Numbered from the stretch's first letter, positions 9,648 to 19,899 are shown. The stretch: 64,000 bases of DNA from Psychromonas sp. MME1 (GCF_041080865.1 NZ_CP160906.1:124001-188000), one strand, 5' to 3'. A program made the numbers and translations. The notes: generated from the sequence alone by a model not told the origin.

Positions 9648-10027
9648 TGGGTACCACTTGATATAAGATATTTTAAGTTTTTATAGTAGCAGATAGTTGT
9701 CAATATTTCTGAGCTTGTTACTTTTTTATCGATATTATATTTCAGTCAGATTGGTTGCGTAGCTAACTAATACCATTAATCTGCATAAGTATCTGATTAT
9801 CTTGTTGATTAAAATAATAGATAACAGCGTTGCATTCAATCGTAATAGCCAGCTATTACAGAATCATGCATATTGCTCTCTATCATTTTTCATCAACAAG
9901 CTATTACCATCATATTATGCCAATTGGGATAACCTTTGCGCTGGGTTGAAATGACTATTATCTGAAATAATAATATGTGGATTTGTTTATCCAGCACTGA
10001 GGTTAGGTCAATCAAGTGGGGCTATTG
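9648..10027. other. intergenic region with palindromic element
   Basis: No gene seen. The middle (9770-9931) holds the palindromic element described separately. The left end holds the promoter side of the RRM gene, and the right end the 3' side of the GGDEF gene. Confidence 0.5.
9770..9931. repeat. large imperfect palindrome, possible second repeat family
   Basis: Arms 9801-9835 and 9866-9900 are imperfect reverse complements over about 35 bp. The centre holds a smaller perfect hairpin (GTAATAGC with GCTATTAC). The left edge ATACCATTAATC resembles the terminus of the 162-bp element. No coding potential. It is only seen once here, so family membership is inferred from shape and edge similarity. 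Confidence 0.55.
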
Positions 10028-10834
10028 TTATGCTTTGTCCTTTAATGATAAAAAGGCGACATTTTCAAGTGTATTTTGAAATAAATCATTGCTTGCATAC
10101 TGTTGGCTACCAAAGTTAAAGCTGGTTTTGAAAATCAATCCTGTTTTGCTTTTTAAGGTGGCGTTTGCTAACTCTAGTTTAGCATTGGTAATGAAAGAAA
10201 AAATATTGTTTACATTTTCATTTTTTATCAAAATAATAAATTGATCATTGCTGTATCTAACAAGATCAAATTCAATCTGCTCATGTTTTAATTTTTTGGT
10301 TAAAAATTTTGTAATATAGATAATGACGTTATCGGCAATTAATTGTCCATATTTCTTAGCCAGATAGTTGCAGTCATTCACATCGATTAATACCAGCACG
10401 CCATCCTGAAAAAACTTTCCTTCCTTAGTAATAGCATGGTTATATATCCATTTTCGGTTAAAAACTTGTGTTAATGGATCGATATAAATGAGCTCTCTGA
10501 GGGAGTTGATTTCTTTTTTCATTGCCAATAGGGATGAGCCAATACTTTTTAGTGACTCGGTATCTTTTTCATCAATGGCTTTTTGTGCATGCTCTGTTAC
10601 TTCACTTAGCGTATCAATATTATCGATTGTTTTTTTCATATAGTTATTGATACTTTCCCATTCATTTGTAATTACAGTACTAACTTCACTTTCAAATTGA
10701 ATGCTATTTATATTAACGCTCAAATTCTTGGCATTTTGATCAAATGCTTTAAAGTAAGTTGATGGTAAAATTATCTCATTTTGCAATAGATCACTTACCG
10801 TCATATCTGTAATTCTTTTTAAATCATCCTTCAC
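10028..10834 (-). CDS. degenerate GGDEF-domain protein
   Basis: A 268-residue protein with an N-terminal helical region (about 1-115, likely coiled coil near 85-115) and a GGDEF domain from about residue 118. The opening motif YIDPLTQVFNRKW and the metal-binding LIDVNDCNYLAKKYG are recognisable. The signature GGDEF is replaced by SNDQF in RYSNDQFIIL, so diguanylate cyclase activity is unlikely. It could sense GTP or act as a partner. Its start overlaps the upstream EAL gene by 11 bases, which suggests coupled translation and joint function. Confidence 0.85.
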   Translation of the reverse strand: MKDDLKRITDMTVSDLLQNEIILPSTYFKAFDQNAKNLSVNINSIQFESEVSTVITNEWESINNYMKKTIDNIDTLSEVTEHAQKAIDEKDTESLKSIGSSLLAMKKEINSLRELIYIDPLTQVFNRKWIYNHAITKEGKFFQDGVLVLIDVNDCNYLAKKYGQLIADNVIIYITKFLTKKLKHEQIEFDLVRYSNDQFIILIKNENVNNIFSFITNAKLELANATLKSKTGLIFKTSFNFGSQQYASNDLFQNTLENVAFLSLKDKA

Positions 10835-12065
10835 ATTTTTCTCCCTTTAATTGCTCTATTGACAAAGGCTTTTGAATGTAATATCCCTGTGAGTAATTAA
10901 TGCCTAATGATTTGACATATCGTTGTATTTTTATGTTACTAACGTATTCAGCAATGGTTTTAATATTTTGTTTATTACAAAACATAACAATGCTTTTGAT
11001 TAGGTTCATATAGATATCCTCATCAATTTTTTGTATCAAGCTGCCGTCAATTTTTAGGTAATCAACATTTAATTTCAGGATGTATTCATAATTCGCAAAA
11101 CCAGTGCCAAAATCGTCAATGGCAATTGTTGCACCATGCTCTTTTACTGTACGGATAAAATCGTTAATGACATCAAAATTTTTAATTCGTTCGCTCTCTA
11201 AAATTTCAAGATTAAGATAGTTTCCTATGTTGTGCTGCTGAATTTGAGTCGTTATAAGGTTGCTGATTAAAGGATTAATGATATCTGTATATTCTAAATT
11301 AATACTGCAATGAATTTTATATTTCACTATTATGTCAAAAACTTTCTTGATCATAATTATCATCAGGGGCGTATAGAGGCGATAGGTCTTTGCTTTTTCC
11401 AAAAACACACCCGGTGAGAGCATATTCCCCTGCTCATCAAAAAGTCTCATAAGAGCTTCGTATTTTACAATTTCATCGGTTGTATTGCAGAGCATGGCTT
11501 GAAAGTAGGGGGCTACAGTTTCGTTTTCAATATTGTATTTGATTAATTCGACGAGGCTGTTATTAGAAGTTTCATTTTTGTATAAATCTGCATCAAAAAA
11601 CATAAACATTTCAAAATTAAGTTTCGCGCCACTTAATGCTTTTTCTGCAAAGATAAATAAATCATTGCAGTGGCTTTTTGAACAACCAATAGTCGTGTTG
11701 AGGTTGATTTTTAAATTGGGTTTGGATATATCAAAGGAATAAGAGAGAAGCGCTGTATTGATTATATCTTTTATAGTAAGTATTAGATTATCATGTAAAT
11801 TTTCATAGATAATAAGTGCAAATACATCGGAGTGGTGCCTAGTGACTCTACTTGTGATTTTTTTGCCATAGGCTTTATTGATTACTTCACTTATCTCTTT
11901 TTTTAAAAGAGACTTAATAAATTCCTTAAATTGTTTTAAGACAGCATTACCATTACCAAAACCATAGGAAGCATTAATATCTTTCATGTGTAGAATATCA
12001 ATTAAAAAAAGCGTTTTGATATCCTTTGTTTTTTTTAATTTGATACATAAATCATCAGGGAACAA
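10824..12065 (-). CDS. EAL-domain c-di-GMP phosphodiesterase with degenerate GGDEF
   Basis: A 413-residue protein. Residues 1-150 look like a shortened, degenerate GGDEF domain (LIDILHMKDINASYGFGNGN, then RHHSDVFAL in place of the signature). Residues 165-410 are an EAL domain that keeps the residues expected for activity: KYEALMRL, the Asn of SINLEYTDI, the Glu of LEILESE, DDFGTG, KIDGSLI, AEYV and SQGYYIQKP. It is predicted to hydrolyse c-di-GMP to pGpG. The only usable start appears to be TTG at 12065, with AAGGA ten bases upstream. No membrane segment, so it is probably cytosolic. Confidence 0.88.
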   Translation of the reverse strand: MFPDDLCIKLKKTKDIKTLFLIDILHMKDINASYGFGNGNAVLKQFKEFIKSLLKKEISEVINKAYGKKITSRVTRHHSDVFALIIYENLHDNLILTIKDIINTALLSYSFDISKPNLKINLNTTIGCSKSHCNDLFIFAEKALSGAKLNFEMFMFFDADLYKNETSNNSLVELIKYNIENETVAPYFQAMLCNTTDEIVKYEALMRLFDEQGNMLSPGVFLEKAKTYRLYTPLMIIMIKKVFDIIVKYKIHCSINLEYTDIINPLISNLITTQIQQHNIGNYLNLEILESERIKNFDVINDFIRTVKEHGATIAIDDFGTGFANYEYILKLNVDYLKIDGSLIQKIDEDIYMNLIKSIVMFCNKQNIKTIAEYVSNIKIQRYVKSLGINYSQGYYIQKPLSIEQLKGEKCEG

Positions 12066-12246
12066 AATATTACTATCCTTTTTAATACTTCAATCCATTT
12101 ATTTTAATTATTATTTAAGGGGGGCTAAAGGAGTAATATGTCCTTTTTTCAGCTAAATAACGTTAAAATAGTTCATTATTTTTTTATTATTTGAACTTTG
12201 AGCATCATCGCAATCCTGCTTCATTAAAAATAGGCAGAGAGTCATT

Positions 12247-12360
12247 TTATTCCGGTAGCTTATTTTTATCTAATTGCAAGAATAAAGACTCTTTTTCATT
12301 TAAGCAAGTATTCATAATGACTTGACCAGAGTCATTTTCTATTTTAATGACATTACGCAT
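12247..12360 (-). other. possible short ORF or gene remnant
   Basis: 37 codons beginning MRNVIKIENDSGQV and ending LDKNKLPE. The composition looks protein-like, with an even mix of charged and hydrophobic residues, but there is no clear RBS and no family recognised. It could be the end of a decayed gene. Confidence 0.25.
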
Positions 12361-12495
12361 AGAAATTGTTGTCGCTGCTTGCTAGTTATAAATAGATCTA
12401 GTGCGGCTGTTATTGGCGCATAATCGCTTTCTATGATTTTTTATATTCCACGACAGGCGAGGGGTATTTACTGGCCAATTATGAAATATATACCG

Positions 12496-12590
12496 ATGCT
12501 GCTTCAAGGTGCTTTGTCAGGTGCTAGCGCTCCGTAGAGCAAGAAAATAGTAGCAACTATTATTGCTGACTTTGTATCTTGAAGTAGCAT
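12496..12590. repeat. inverted repeat pair
   Basis: Thirteen-base arms ATGCTGCTTCAAG (12496-12508) and CTTGAAGTAGCAT (12578-12590), with one mismatch, flank about 70 bases. This could be the end-pair of a small repeat element. No second copy is seen in the window. Confidence 0.45.
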
Positions 12591-12623
12591 GGGGATGTCG
12601 GAGATGATTTTTCGATTGGCCAT

Positions 12624-13280
12624 TTATACTACTTGTAGTATTTCTGGCATAGCTAAACGCGACTTAGGCAGTGCTGCATTATAATCTTCATCTTGGTGGT
12701 GATACCCCATGGCAAGCGCTACATCACAACGATAACCTGCTAATTCCTCTTTAAAAACCTCAGCAATCAAATCGCTATCCACACCTTCCATTGTGGTGGA
12801 ATCAATCCCTAAACGAGCGAGTACGTGCAGAGCGTTACCAAGAGCAAGGTAAGTTTGTGCTTTGGTCCACGCTGATGTATTTCCTGTGGCATCGGTATTT
12901 AAATCTGCAAATGTAAAACTTGCAAAGGCTTGCTCTCTGTTTTCGGCTTTAGTGCGGCCATCTGCAATACCTTTATCTACAACTTTTGCGTAATCAGTTC
13001 GCTTATAGTGGGGATTGTAGGCAAACAATATAATGTGTGAAGCTGTTTTGGCATGAACTTGGTTAAATTGGAACTTATTGGCAAAAGTATCATGCAGCCG
13101 CTGCTTGGCTGCATCACTTTCAATAACGATAAATTTCCATGGCTGTGAATTGATTGATGAGGCTGACAAACGAATCGCTTCATAAATAACATCAAGGTCG
13201 CATTGTGAAATTCGTTTTGAGGCGTCATAACGTTTTGTCGTATAACGGTTTTTTAAGTCAGTGATAATTGGATGAAGCAT
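12624..13280 (-). CDS. NAD(P)H nitroreductase, NfsB-like
   Basis: A 218-residue FMN-dependent nitroreductase. The N-terminal NRYTTKRYDASKRIS and SASSINSQPWKFIVIES are the usual FMN-phosphate and flavin contacts, and the C-terminal half has LALGNALHVLARLGIDSTTMEG and the late ALAMGYHHQDED. I chose the ATG at 13280 because AAGGA lies seven bases upstream and the length matches NfsB (217); the frame stays open for ten further codons. It reduces nitroaromatics and quinones in the cytosol; physiological substrate unknown. It is transcribed alone. Confidence 0.9.
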   Translation of the reverse strand: MLHPIITDLKNRYTTKRYDASKRISQCDLDVIYEAIRLSASSINSQPWKFIVIESDAAKQRLHDTFANKFQFNQVHAKTASHIILFAYNPHYKRTDYAKVVDKGIADGRTKAENREQAFASFTFADLNTDATGNTSAWTKAQTYLALGNALHVLARLGIDSTTMEGVDSDLIAEVFKEELAGYRCDVALAMGYHHQDEDYNAALPKSRLAMPEILQVV

Positions 13281-13520
13281 AATTATATCCTTGTTGGTAT
13301 TTGTTGCCATTTTAACGGATATGGTGTTGCTGTCTACGCTATTTTAATTTCCATGTTTATCTTTAACGCCATCAGGAACGCTTAATTTATTAAATTTTTA
13401 TTGCCATTAACATTTATGAATGTTGCTTATATTTTGTTATAGTTGCGCACATTCGATAAAACCTTCCCTATAAAAAAATATTTTGTGCATGTTTGTGTAC
13501 TATTTTAAGAGAAAATAAAA

Positions 13521-15107
13521 ATGGCAGACGCTAAGTTCCTCGAAGCCGTCAACTGTAGACGTACCTTCGCTATCATCTCTCACCCTGATGCGGGTAAAAC
13601 AACGATCACTGAAAAGGTATTGTTATTCGGTAATGCACTACAAAAAGCGGGTACCGTAAAAGGTAAAAAATCAGGGCAGCATGCAAAGTCTGACTGGATG
13701 GAGATGGAAAAGGATCGTGGTATATCGATCACGACCTCTGTGATGCAGTTTCCTTATAATAACTCCATTGTGAACTTACTTGATACGCCTGGGCATGAAG
13801 ATTTCTCGGAGGATACCTACCGCACATTGACTGCCGTTGACTCTTGTTTAATGGTCATTGATTCCGCAAAAGGGGTTGAGCAACGGACCATTAAACTGAT
13901 GGAAGTGACCCGGTTGCGTGATACACCAATTATCACTTTTATGAACAAATGTGACCGTGATATTCGCGAGCCAATTGAGTTAATGGATGAAGTTGAAGAT
14001 ATTTTAAATATTGCCTGCGCTCCCATTACTTGGCCTATTGGCATGGGGAAAGAGTTTAAAGGGGTTTACCATATTCTTCGTGATGAGGTGATCTTATATT
14101 CAACCGGGCAAGGCCATACGATTCAAGAAAGTCGTATTATTAAAGGCTTGGATAATCCAGAACTCGATGAAATTTTACCGTTATATGCTAACGACCTGCG
14201 TGAAGAAATGGAGCTTGTTTTAGGGGCTTCTAATGAATTTGACTTGGAAATGTTTTTAAAAGGCGAGTTGACCCCTGTTTATTTTGGTACTGCATTAGGT
14301 AATTTTGGTGTTGACCATGTATTAGATGGCTTGACGGAATGGGCGCCGAAGCCGTTAGCGCGTGTTGCCCATGAGCGAGTGGTTGACCCCACAGAAACGG
14401 AATTTTCTGGATTTATCTTTAAAATTCAAGCGAATATGGACCCTAAACACCGTGACCGTATCGCCTTTATGCGTGTTTGTTCAGGAAAATATGAAAAAGG
14501 CATGAAGATGCGTCATGTTCGCACTGGGAAGATGGTTAGCATCTCTGATGCGGTCACCTTTATGGCTGGAGATAGAGCTGCTGCTGAAGAGGCTTTCCCG
14601 GGTGATATTATTGGTTTGCATAATCATGGTACGATTCAAATTGGTGATGCCTTTACCAGTGGTGAAGAACTCAAATTTACAGGCATCCCCAATTTCGCAC
14701 CAGAAATGTTCCGTCGTATACGCTTAAAAGATCCGCTTAAGCAAAAGCAACTGCTCAAAGGTTTGATGCAGTTGTCCGAAGAAGGTGCTGTACAGGTGTT
14801 TAGACCATTACGTAGTAATGATTTAATCGTTGGGGCTGTCGGGGTATTGCAATTTGAAGTTGTTGTTCAGCGTCTAAAATCTGAATATAAAGTGGAAGCC
14901 ATTTATGAGAGCATTAGTGTTGCCACTGCGCTCTGGGTGGACAGTGAAGATCCTATTAAATTTGCTGAGTTCGAGAAAAAAGCCTACGACAATTTAGCCC
15001 TTGATGGTAGTAATAACTTGACCTATGTTGCACCAACGATGGTTAATTTAAATCTTGCGATTGAACGTTATCCGGCAATCAGTTTTAGAAAAACGCGTGA
15101 ACATTAA
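13521..15107 (+). CDS. prfC: peptide chain release factor 3
   Basis: RF3 is the GTPase that removes RF1/RF2 from the ribosome after termination. The 528-residue protein has a translational GTPase domain with SHPDAGKTT (G1), DRGISITTS (G2), DTPGHEDF (G3) and NKCD (G4), followed by the beta-barrel and C-terminal domains. Full length for the family. A possible weak promoter lies in the 200-base gap upstream. As in E. coli, a TatD family gene lies nearby. Confidence 0.97.
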   Translation: MADAKFLEAVNCRRTFAIISHPDAGKTTITEKVLLFGNALQKAGTVKGKKSGQHAKSDWMEMEKDRGISITTSVMQFPYNNSIVNLLDTPGHEDFSEDTYRTLTAVDSCLMVIDSAKGVEQRTIKLMEVTRLRDTPIITFMNKCDRDIREPIELMDEVEDILNIACAPITWPIGMGKEFKGVYHILRDEVILYSTGQGHTIQESRIIKGLDNPELDEILPLYANDLREEMELVLGASNEFDLEMFLKGELTPVYFGTALGNFGVDHVLDGLTEWAPKPLARVAHERVVDPTETEFSGFIFKIQANMDPKHRDRIAFMRVCSGKYEKGMKMRHVRTGKMVSISDAVTFMAGDRAAAEEAFPGDIIGLHNHGTIQIGDAFTSGEELKFTGIPNFAPEMFRRIRLKDPLKQKQLLKGLMQLSEEGAVQVFRPLRSNDLIVGAVGVLQFEVVVQRLKSEYKVEAIYESISVATALWVDSEDPIKFAEFEKKAYDNLALDGSNNLTYVAPTMVNLNLAIERYPAISFRKTREH

Positions 15108-15147
15108 TAGTAAATCCTACTATTGAAGGAATTGCTATGATTAATTA

Positions 15148-15182
15148 AAAGCATAAAATGTCTTTTAGCCATTTTATGCTTT
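15148..15182 (+). terminator. hairpin after prfC
   Basis: A perfect 13-bp stem (AAAGCATAAAATG with CATTTTATGCTTT) starts 40 bases after the prfC stop. It lacks a long T tract but is well placed to end prfC or moderate readthrough into yjjV. Confidence 0.6.
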
Positions 15183-15229
15183 ACGCTCCCCCTATTATTT
15201 TTGCTACCTATACCCATGAAGGAAAGCAA

Positions 15230-15997
15230 ATGTTTATTGATAGCCACTGCCACGTGAATTTTGCCTGTTTTGATGAGCAGCGTGATAAATTAATATCCTC
15301 TTTAGCGTACCAACAAATAGATAAACTTATTATTCCTGCAACGCATCGTTCTACCTGGCAAGATATTATCGATTTATGCTGTCAGTATCCTAATTTGTAT
15401 TATTCATTGGGTTATCATCCCCATTTTTTAGACCATTATGAAGATGGGGACCTAATTTATCTACAAGCACTTGTGAATCGCAGAGAAAGGCAATGTATCG
15501 CGATTGGTGAGATTGGTTTAGATAAGAGAATCAGTACAGATATGAGGATGCAAGAGGACATTTTTATCGAGCAGGTGAAAATAGCTGAAAAATTTAAATT
15601 ACCCATTATCTTACATGTTGTTCAGAAACAGGGGCGTGTACTGGAGATATTGCGGCAATTAAAATTTACTCAAGGAGGCGTTTACCATGCTTTTTCTGGT
15701 AGTGAAGATATTGCATTAGCTTTCATTGCGCTAGGTTTTAAAATTGGTGTTGGTGGTGTGGTTACCTATCCTAATGCACTAAAAACGAGAAAAACGCTGC
15801 GTTTATTACCAGTTGAATCTTTAATACTTGAAACAGATTCACCGGATATGCCAGTTTACAAACAACGTGACAAAGTTAATACACCGCTTAATTTATTACC
15901 TATTTTTACTGCCTTGGCGGAATTGCGAAGTGAATCAAAAGAGTGTCTGGCTAAACAATTATATCAAAATACTTTGAATATTTTTTCTTGTAAATAG
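15230..15997 (+). CDS. yjjV: TatD family metal-dependent hydrolase
   Basis: A 255-residue TIM-barrel deoxyribonuclease-like protein. Metal ligands are visible: DSHCHVNF, GEIGLD, ILHVVQ, YHAFSGS and ETDSPDMP. The ATG at 15230 follows GAAGGAAAG and places MFIDSHCHV at the N-terminus as in the family; the longer frame from 15158 adds 24 residues that overlap the prfC hairpin. The proximity to prfC matches yjjV of E. coli, which is the basis for the symbol. Substrate is unproven. Confidence 0.88.
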   Translation: MFIDSHCHVNFACFDEQRDKLISSLAYQQIDKLIIPATHRSTWQDIIDLCCQYPNLYYSLGYHPHFLDHYEDGDLIYLQALVNRRERQCIAIGEIGLDKRISTDMRMQEDIFIEQVKIAEKFKLPIILHVVQKQGRVLEILRQLKFTQGGVYHAFSGSEDIALAFIALGFKIGVGGVVTYPNALKTRKTLRLLPVESLILETDSPDMPVYKQRDKVNTPLNLLPIFTALAELRSESKECLAKQLYQNTLNIFSCK

Positions 15998-16039
15998 TTT
16001 GAATAATGAAGATTAAACACGAACCAACACGAGACATTT

Positions 16040-16056
16040 AATGGAATTGGTATAAT
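16040..16056 (+). promoter_or_regulatory. extended -10 promoter of greA, from a repeat terminus
   Basis: GGAATTGGTATAAT contains TGG directly before TATAAT (16051-16056), an extended -10 arrangement; no good -35 is seen. The same GGAATTGGTAT forms the end of the 162-bp repeat (compare 41360-41370), so this may be a solo terminus. Confidence 0.5.
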
Positions 16057-16134
16057 GTATAAAAAAAGCGTAGAATAACTGCCTTTTTCAAAGGCTAAAA
16101 ATAGAGCTGCTAGTTACATATAAGGTGATTTTTA

Positions 16135-16614
16135 ATGGTTCAATATCCAATGACAGCTAAAGGTGCTGAAATTTTGCGCGCTGAATTAGAAAATTTAAAA
16201 ACAGTGAAACGCCCTGAAATTGTCAAGGCAATAGCAGAAGCGCGTGAACACGGTGATTTGAAGGAAAATGCCGAATACCATGCTGCGCGTGAGCAACAGG
16301 GGTTTTGTGAAGGGCGTATTCAAGATATAGAGGCTAAGCTATCTAACGCACAGATTATCGATGTCACTAAAATGGCTAATAATGGTAAAGTCATTTTTGG
16401 CTCAACGGTGACTATTGTAAATATTGAGACGGATGCCGAAGTGACTTACCGTATTGTTGGTGATGATGAAGCGGATATCAAACGCAATTTGATTTCGATT
16501 AGTTCACCTATTGCACGTGGCTTAATTGGCAAAATGCTAAATGATGAAATAGTTATTACAACACCCGGTGGTGTAATCGAGTACGAAATAATTAACGTAC
16601 AATATGTTGCTTAA
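16135..16614 (+). CDS. greA: transcription elongation factor GreA
   Basis: A 159-residue factor that inserts its coiled coil into the RNA polymerase secondary channel and stimulates cleavage of backtracked transcripts. The coiled-coil tip carries the acidic [19 protein letters not shown], and the C-terminal FKBP-like domain ends NVQYVA. The N-terminus [14 protein letters not shown] aligns with E. coli GreA, fixing the start, with TAAGG upstream. Full length. Confidence 0.97.
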   Translation: MVQYPMTAKGAEILRAELENLKTVKRPEIVKAIAEAREHGDLKENAEYHAAREQQGFCEGRIQDIEAKLSNAQIIDVTKMANNGKVIFGSTVTIVNIETDAEVTYRIVGDDEADIKRNLISISSPIARGLIGKMLNDEIVITTPGGVIEYEIINVQYVA

Positions 16615-16640
16615 TGAGGGGATATCAAATCGTGTAGAGT

Positions 16641-16680
16641 AATGCATAAAACCTGAATAGGTTCGTGTTTTATGCATTTT
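16641..16680. terminator. bidirectional terminator greA / yhbY
   Basis: AATGCATAAAAC (16641-16652) pairs with GTTTTATGCATT (16667-16678), with a small nested ACCT/AGGT pairing. It lies between convergent greA and yhbY. Confidence 0.8.
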
Positions 16681-16697
16681 AGCTCTGTTTGCTTGGG

Positions 16698-16994
16698 TTA
16701 TTTACGTGGCAACTCTATCTTTTTGTTTTCGCTAGGGCGGAATAAAACCACAACATGACCAATTTTAGCGATATCAAGTGCTTCAGTTTCACGTACAATT
16801 GCATCAATGATAAGTTGCTTCATTTCTCGGTCGTCAGTTGCAACTTTCACTTTAATTAATTCATGAAAGCTGAGTGCGTTCTCAATTTCTGCTAGTACGC
16901 CTTCAGTTAAGCCATTTTGGCCAAGTTGCACAATCGGTTTTAAACTATGTGCAAGACCTTTTAAGTGTTGTTTTTGTTTATTTGATAATTTCAT
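16698..16994 (-). CDS. yhbY: ribosome assembly RNA-binding protein YhbY
   Basis: A 98-residue CRM-domain protein with the signature GQNGL loop (GxxG) near residue 25 and the KVKVATDD region. YhbY binds pre-50S particles and helps 23S rRNA maturation. It lies divergent from rlmE, the 23S methyltransferase, as in E. coli. Full length. Confidence 0.95.
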   Translation of the reverse strand: MKLSNKQKQHLKGLAHSLKPIVQLGQNGLTEGVLAEIENALSFHELIKVKVATDDREMKQLIIDAIVRETEALDIAKIGHVVVLFRPSENKKIELPRK

Positions 16995-17130
16995 ACAAAT
17001 TTCTTTTCATTTAAGGGTTGAAAACAGGGCATTCTACCCTTAATTGATACCCTTTACTATTTTGATTGTTATTTATCCGCTTTATTCATCATAAATAATG
17101 GCACAGTAACAATATTGAGGAACCATTTAG

Positions 17131-17799
17131 ATGGGCAAAAAAGTTAATTCCGGCGAAGTGAAATCCGGCGCTACAAAGAAAAATAGCTCGGCTAGCTCTA
17201 AACGTTGGATGCAAGAGCACGTTAATGATTTTTATGTAAAAGAAGCGAATAAAAAAGGATTGCGCTCTCGTGCTGTTTTTAAACTCGAAGAGATCAATAA
17301 CAAAGATAAGTTAATTCGATCAGGAATGACGGTGGTTGATTTAGGTGCTGCACCGGGTAGTTGGTCACAATGGGCTGTTGATACTGTAGGCATGAAGGGC
17401 AAAGTGATCGCCTGTGATATTTTGCCTATGGATTCTATCGCTGGAGTCGATTTTTTACAGGGTGATTTCCGTGAAGAGGCCGTGCTAAATGCGTTACTGA
17501 AACGTATTGGTGATAACAAAGTTGATGTTGTTTTATCTGATATGGCACCCAATATGAGTGGTAATGCGGCAATGGACCAACCTAAATCAATGTATTTAGT
17601 TGAGCTCGCACTAGATATGTGCCGTGCGGTATTGGTTGAAAATGGCAGCTTTATTGTCAAAGTATTCATGGGGGCTGATTTTGAAGCTTTCATGCAAGAC
17701 GTTCGTGGCGAATTTCGCGCCGTAAAAATTCGTAAGCCTGACTCTTCTAGAGCGCGTTCTCGAGAAGTTTATCTTGTTGCAACGGGATACAAAGGCTAA
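17131..17799 (+). CDS. rlmE: 23S rRNA 2'-O-ribose U2552 methyltransferase
   Basis: RlmE (FtsJ/RrmJ) methylates U2552 in the A-loop of 23S rRNA using SAM, which helps late 50S assembly. The 222-residue protein has the SAM-binding [15 protein letters not shown], the acidic SDMAPNMSG, and the catalytic K-D-K-E set ([24 protein letters not shown]). The start MGKKVNSGE has a basic tail somewhat longer than in E. coli. A GAGGAA RBS lies upstream. ftsH follows after 128 bases, the usual order. Confidence 0.96.
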   Translation: MGKKVNSGEVKSGATKKNSSASSKRWMQEHVNDFYVKEANKKGLRSRAVFKLEEINNKDKLIRSGMTVVDLGAAPGSWSQWAVDTVGMKGKVIACDILPMDSIAGVDFLQGDFREEAVLNALLKRIGDNKVDVVLSDMAPNMSGNAAMDQPKSMYLVELALDMCRAVLVENGSFIVKVFMGADFEAFMQDVRGEFRAVKIRKPDSSRARSREVYLVATGYKG

Positions 17800-17927
17800 A
17801 TAGATTAAAGTGCAGTTGCATTATGTATTTATTCTTCACTGAATGAGTCAAGTATATTTACTGGCGACAGATTTTAATCTGTAGTAATCTACAACACATT
17901 ATTATTTATTAACATGAGGTTTACATC

Positions 17928-19874
17928 TTGAACGATATGGCAAAAAACCTGATATTGTGGTTAGTCATCGCAGTAGTATTGATGTCGTTATTCCAAGGTT
18001 TTGGAACGGATAGCGCAAAAAAATCGCAAATGGATTACACAACATTCGTCAAAGAAGTTAGCCAAGGGCAAATCCAACAAGTTAAAATTGATGGGCAAGT
18101 AATTAAAGGCGTTAAAAGTAATCAAAGCCATTTTGAGACGTATATTCCTGCACCCGATCTTGACCTATTGAATGATCTAATTAAACACGGTGTCCTTGTT
18201 GAAGGTACTCCGCCCGAGGAAACTAGCTTTTTAACATCGTTATTTGTTTCTTGGTTCCCGATGCTGTTATTAATTGGTGTTTGGATCTTTTTCATGCGCA
18301 ATATGCAAGGCGGTGGAAAAGGTGGGGCAATGTCATTTGGCAAAAGTAAAGCCAAATTGATGGGAGAAGATCAAATCAAAACAACCTTTGCTGATGTGGC
18401 TGGGTGTGATGAAGCAAAAGAAGACGTTAAAGAGCTTGTTGATTACTTAAAAGATGCGACTAAATTCCAAAAATTAGGTGGGCGTATTCCAACGGGGGTT
18501 TTATTAGTTGGCCCTCCTGGAACGGGTAAAACGTTATTGGCAAAAGCAATCGCTGGCGAAGCTAAGGTTCCTTTTTTCTCAATCTCTGGTTCAGATTTTG
18601 TTGAAATGTTCGTGGGTGTTGGTGCTTCTCGCGTGCGTGATATGTTTGAGCAAGCCAAAAAATCTGCTCCTTGTATTATATTTATTGATGAAATCGATGC
18701 GGTTGGTCGTCAACGTGGTGCTGGTGTCGGTGGTGGTAATGATGAGCGAGAGCAAACCTTAAACCAAATGTTGGTTGAAATGGATGGCTTTGAAGGTAAC
18801 GAAGGTATTATTGTTATCGCAGCAACCAACCGTCCAGATGTACTCGATGCAGCCCTGTTACGTCCTGGACGTTTCGACCGTCAAGTTGTTGTTGGCCTAC
18901 CTGATGTGCGAGGCAGAGAGCAGATTCTTAATGTTCATATGCGTAAAGTACCGCTTGCTGGTGACGTTCAAGCCGCTATTTTAGCGCGAGGCACCCCAGG
19001 TTTTTCTGGTGCAGATCTTGCGAATTTAGTTAACGAAGCTGCGTTGTTTGCTGCCAGAGGTGATAAACGTACCGTTGATAAGCAAGATTTTGAACAAGCT
19101 CGTGATAAAATTTTAATGGGTGCAGAACGCCGCAGTTTGGTTATGCGTGAAGAAGATAAAGAATCGACTGCTTACCATGAAGCAGGGCATGCTATTGTTG
19201 CGAAATTAGTACCGCAACATCACCCTATTCATAAAGTGACGATTATACCTCGTGGTCGCGCGCTGGGTGTGACACAATTTTTGCCTGAGGGTGATCAAAT
19301 TAGCCAAAATCGTACCGAGCTTGAAAGTAGTATTTCCGTTGCCTATGGTGGTCGTATTGCCGAAGAGTTGATCTATGGAGCCGATAAGGTTTCAACGGGT
19401 GCTTCTCAGGATATTAAACAAGCATCATATATTGCACGAGCGATGGTTACCGAATGGGGATTCTCTGAAAAATTAGGGCCTATTTTATTAAACGTTGACT
19501 CAAATACATTGCGATCTAATGTCGTTTCCCATGAAACTGGCAAAATTATTGATGATGAAGTGAAGTTTTTCATTGAGAAGAATTATACTCGCGCTAAGCA
19601 AATATTAACCGATAACATTGATATCTTGCATGCAATGAAAGATGCATTAATCAAATATGAAACGATAGATGCGGAGCAGGTGGATGATTTAATGGCAAGG
19701 ATTGAGGTTCGCCCCCCTACGGATTGGAACGATGCATTATTGGCAACAACCAAAGTGGATGCTGAAGTTGTGTCTCCGGTAGACAATGAGAATGTCAGTG
19801 ACGCCGTTGATACCCCCGTAGATACGGTTGAAGAGTCTGCGCCGAATAGTGAAGATAAAAACGATAAACTATAA
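17928..19874 (+). CDS. ftsH: ATP-dependent zinc metalloprotease FtsH
   Basis: FtsH is the inner-membrane AAA+ protease that degrades misfolded membrane proteins and regulators such as LpxC. The 648-residue protein has two membrane helices (about 8-24 and 103-123), Walker A GPPGTGKT at 195-202, Walker B IIFIDEID, the second region of homology [17 protein letters not shown] and the zinc site HEAGH. The start is probably TTG at 17928, since GAGG lies eight bases upstream; an ATG three codons later (MAKNL) is 17 bases from it. The acidic C-terminal tail is low in complexity. Confidence 0.97.
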   Translation: MNDMAKNLILWLVIAVVLMSLFQGFGTDSAKKSQMDYTTFVKEVSQGQIQQVKIDGQVIKGVKSNQSHFETYIPAPDLDLLNDLIKHGVLVEGTPPEETSFLTSLFVSWFPMLLLIGVWIFFMRNMQGGGKGGAMSFGKSKAKLMGEDQIKTTFADVAGCDEAKEDVKELVDYLKDATKFQKLGGRIPTGVLLVGPPGTGKTLLAKAIAGEAKVPFFSISGSDFVEMFVGVGASRVRDMFEQAKKSAPCIIFIDEIDAVGRQRGAGVGGGNDEREQTLNQMLVEMDGFEGNEGIIVIAATNRPDVLDAALLRPGRFDRQVVVGLPDVRGREQILNVHMRKVPLAGDVQAAILARGTPGFSGADLANLVNEAALFAARGDKRTVDKQDFEQARDKILMGAERRSLVMREEDKESTAYHEAGHAIVAKLVPQHHPIHKVTIIPRGRALGVTQFLPEGDQISQNRTELESSISVAYGGRIAEELIYGADKVSTGASQDIKQASYIARAMVTEWGFSEKLGPILLNVDSNTLRSNVVSHETGKIIDDEVKFFIEKNYTRAKQILTDNIDILHAMKDALIKYETIDAEQVDDLMARIEVRPPTDWNDALLATTKVDAEVVSPVDNENVSDAVDTPVDTVEESAPNSEDKNDKL

Positions 19875-19899
19875 ACATCTCAATGGCTGAGTATCCTTG

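Larger units (their letters stand above)
12066..12623. other. long intergenic region with remnants
   Basis: No firm gene. It holds a very short ORF with a Shine-Dalgarno sequence (12138-12194, 18 codons), a possible minus-strand ORF remnant (12247-12360) and an inverted repeat (12496-12590). The mixed content looks like decayed sequence between the c-di-GMP genes and the nitroreductase. Confidence 0.45.
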
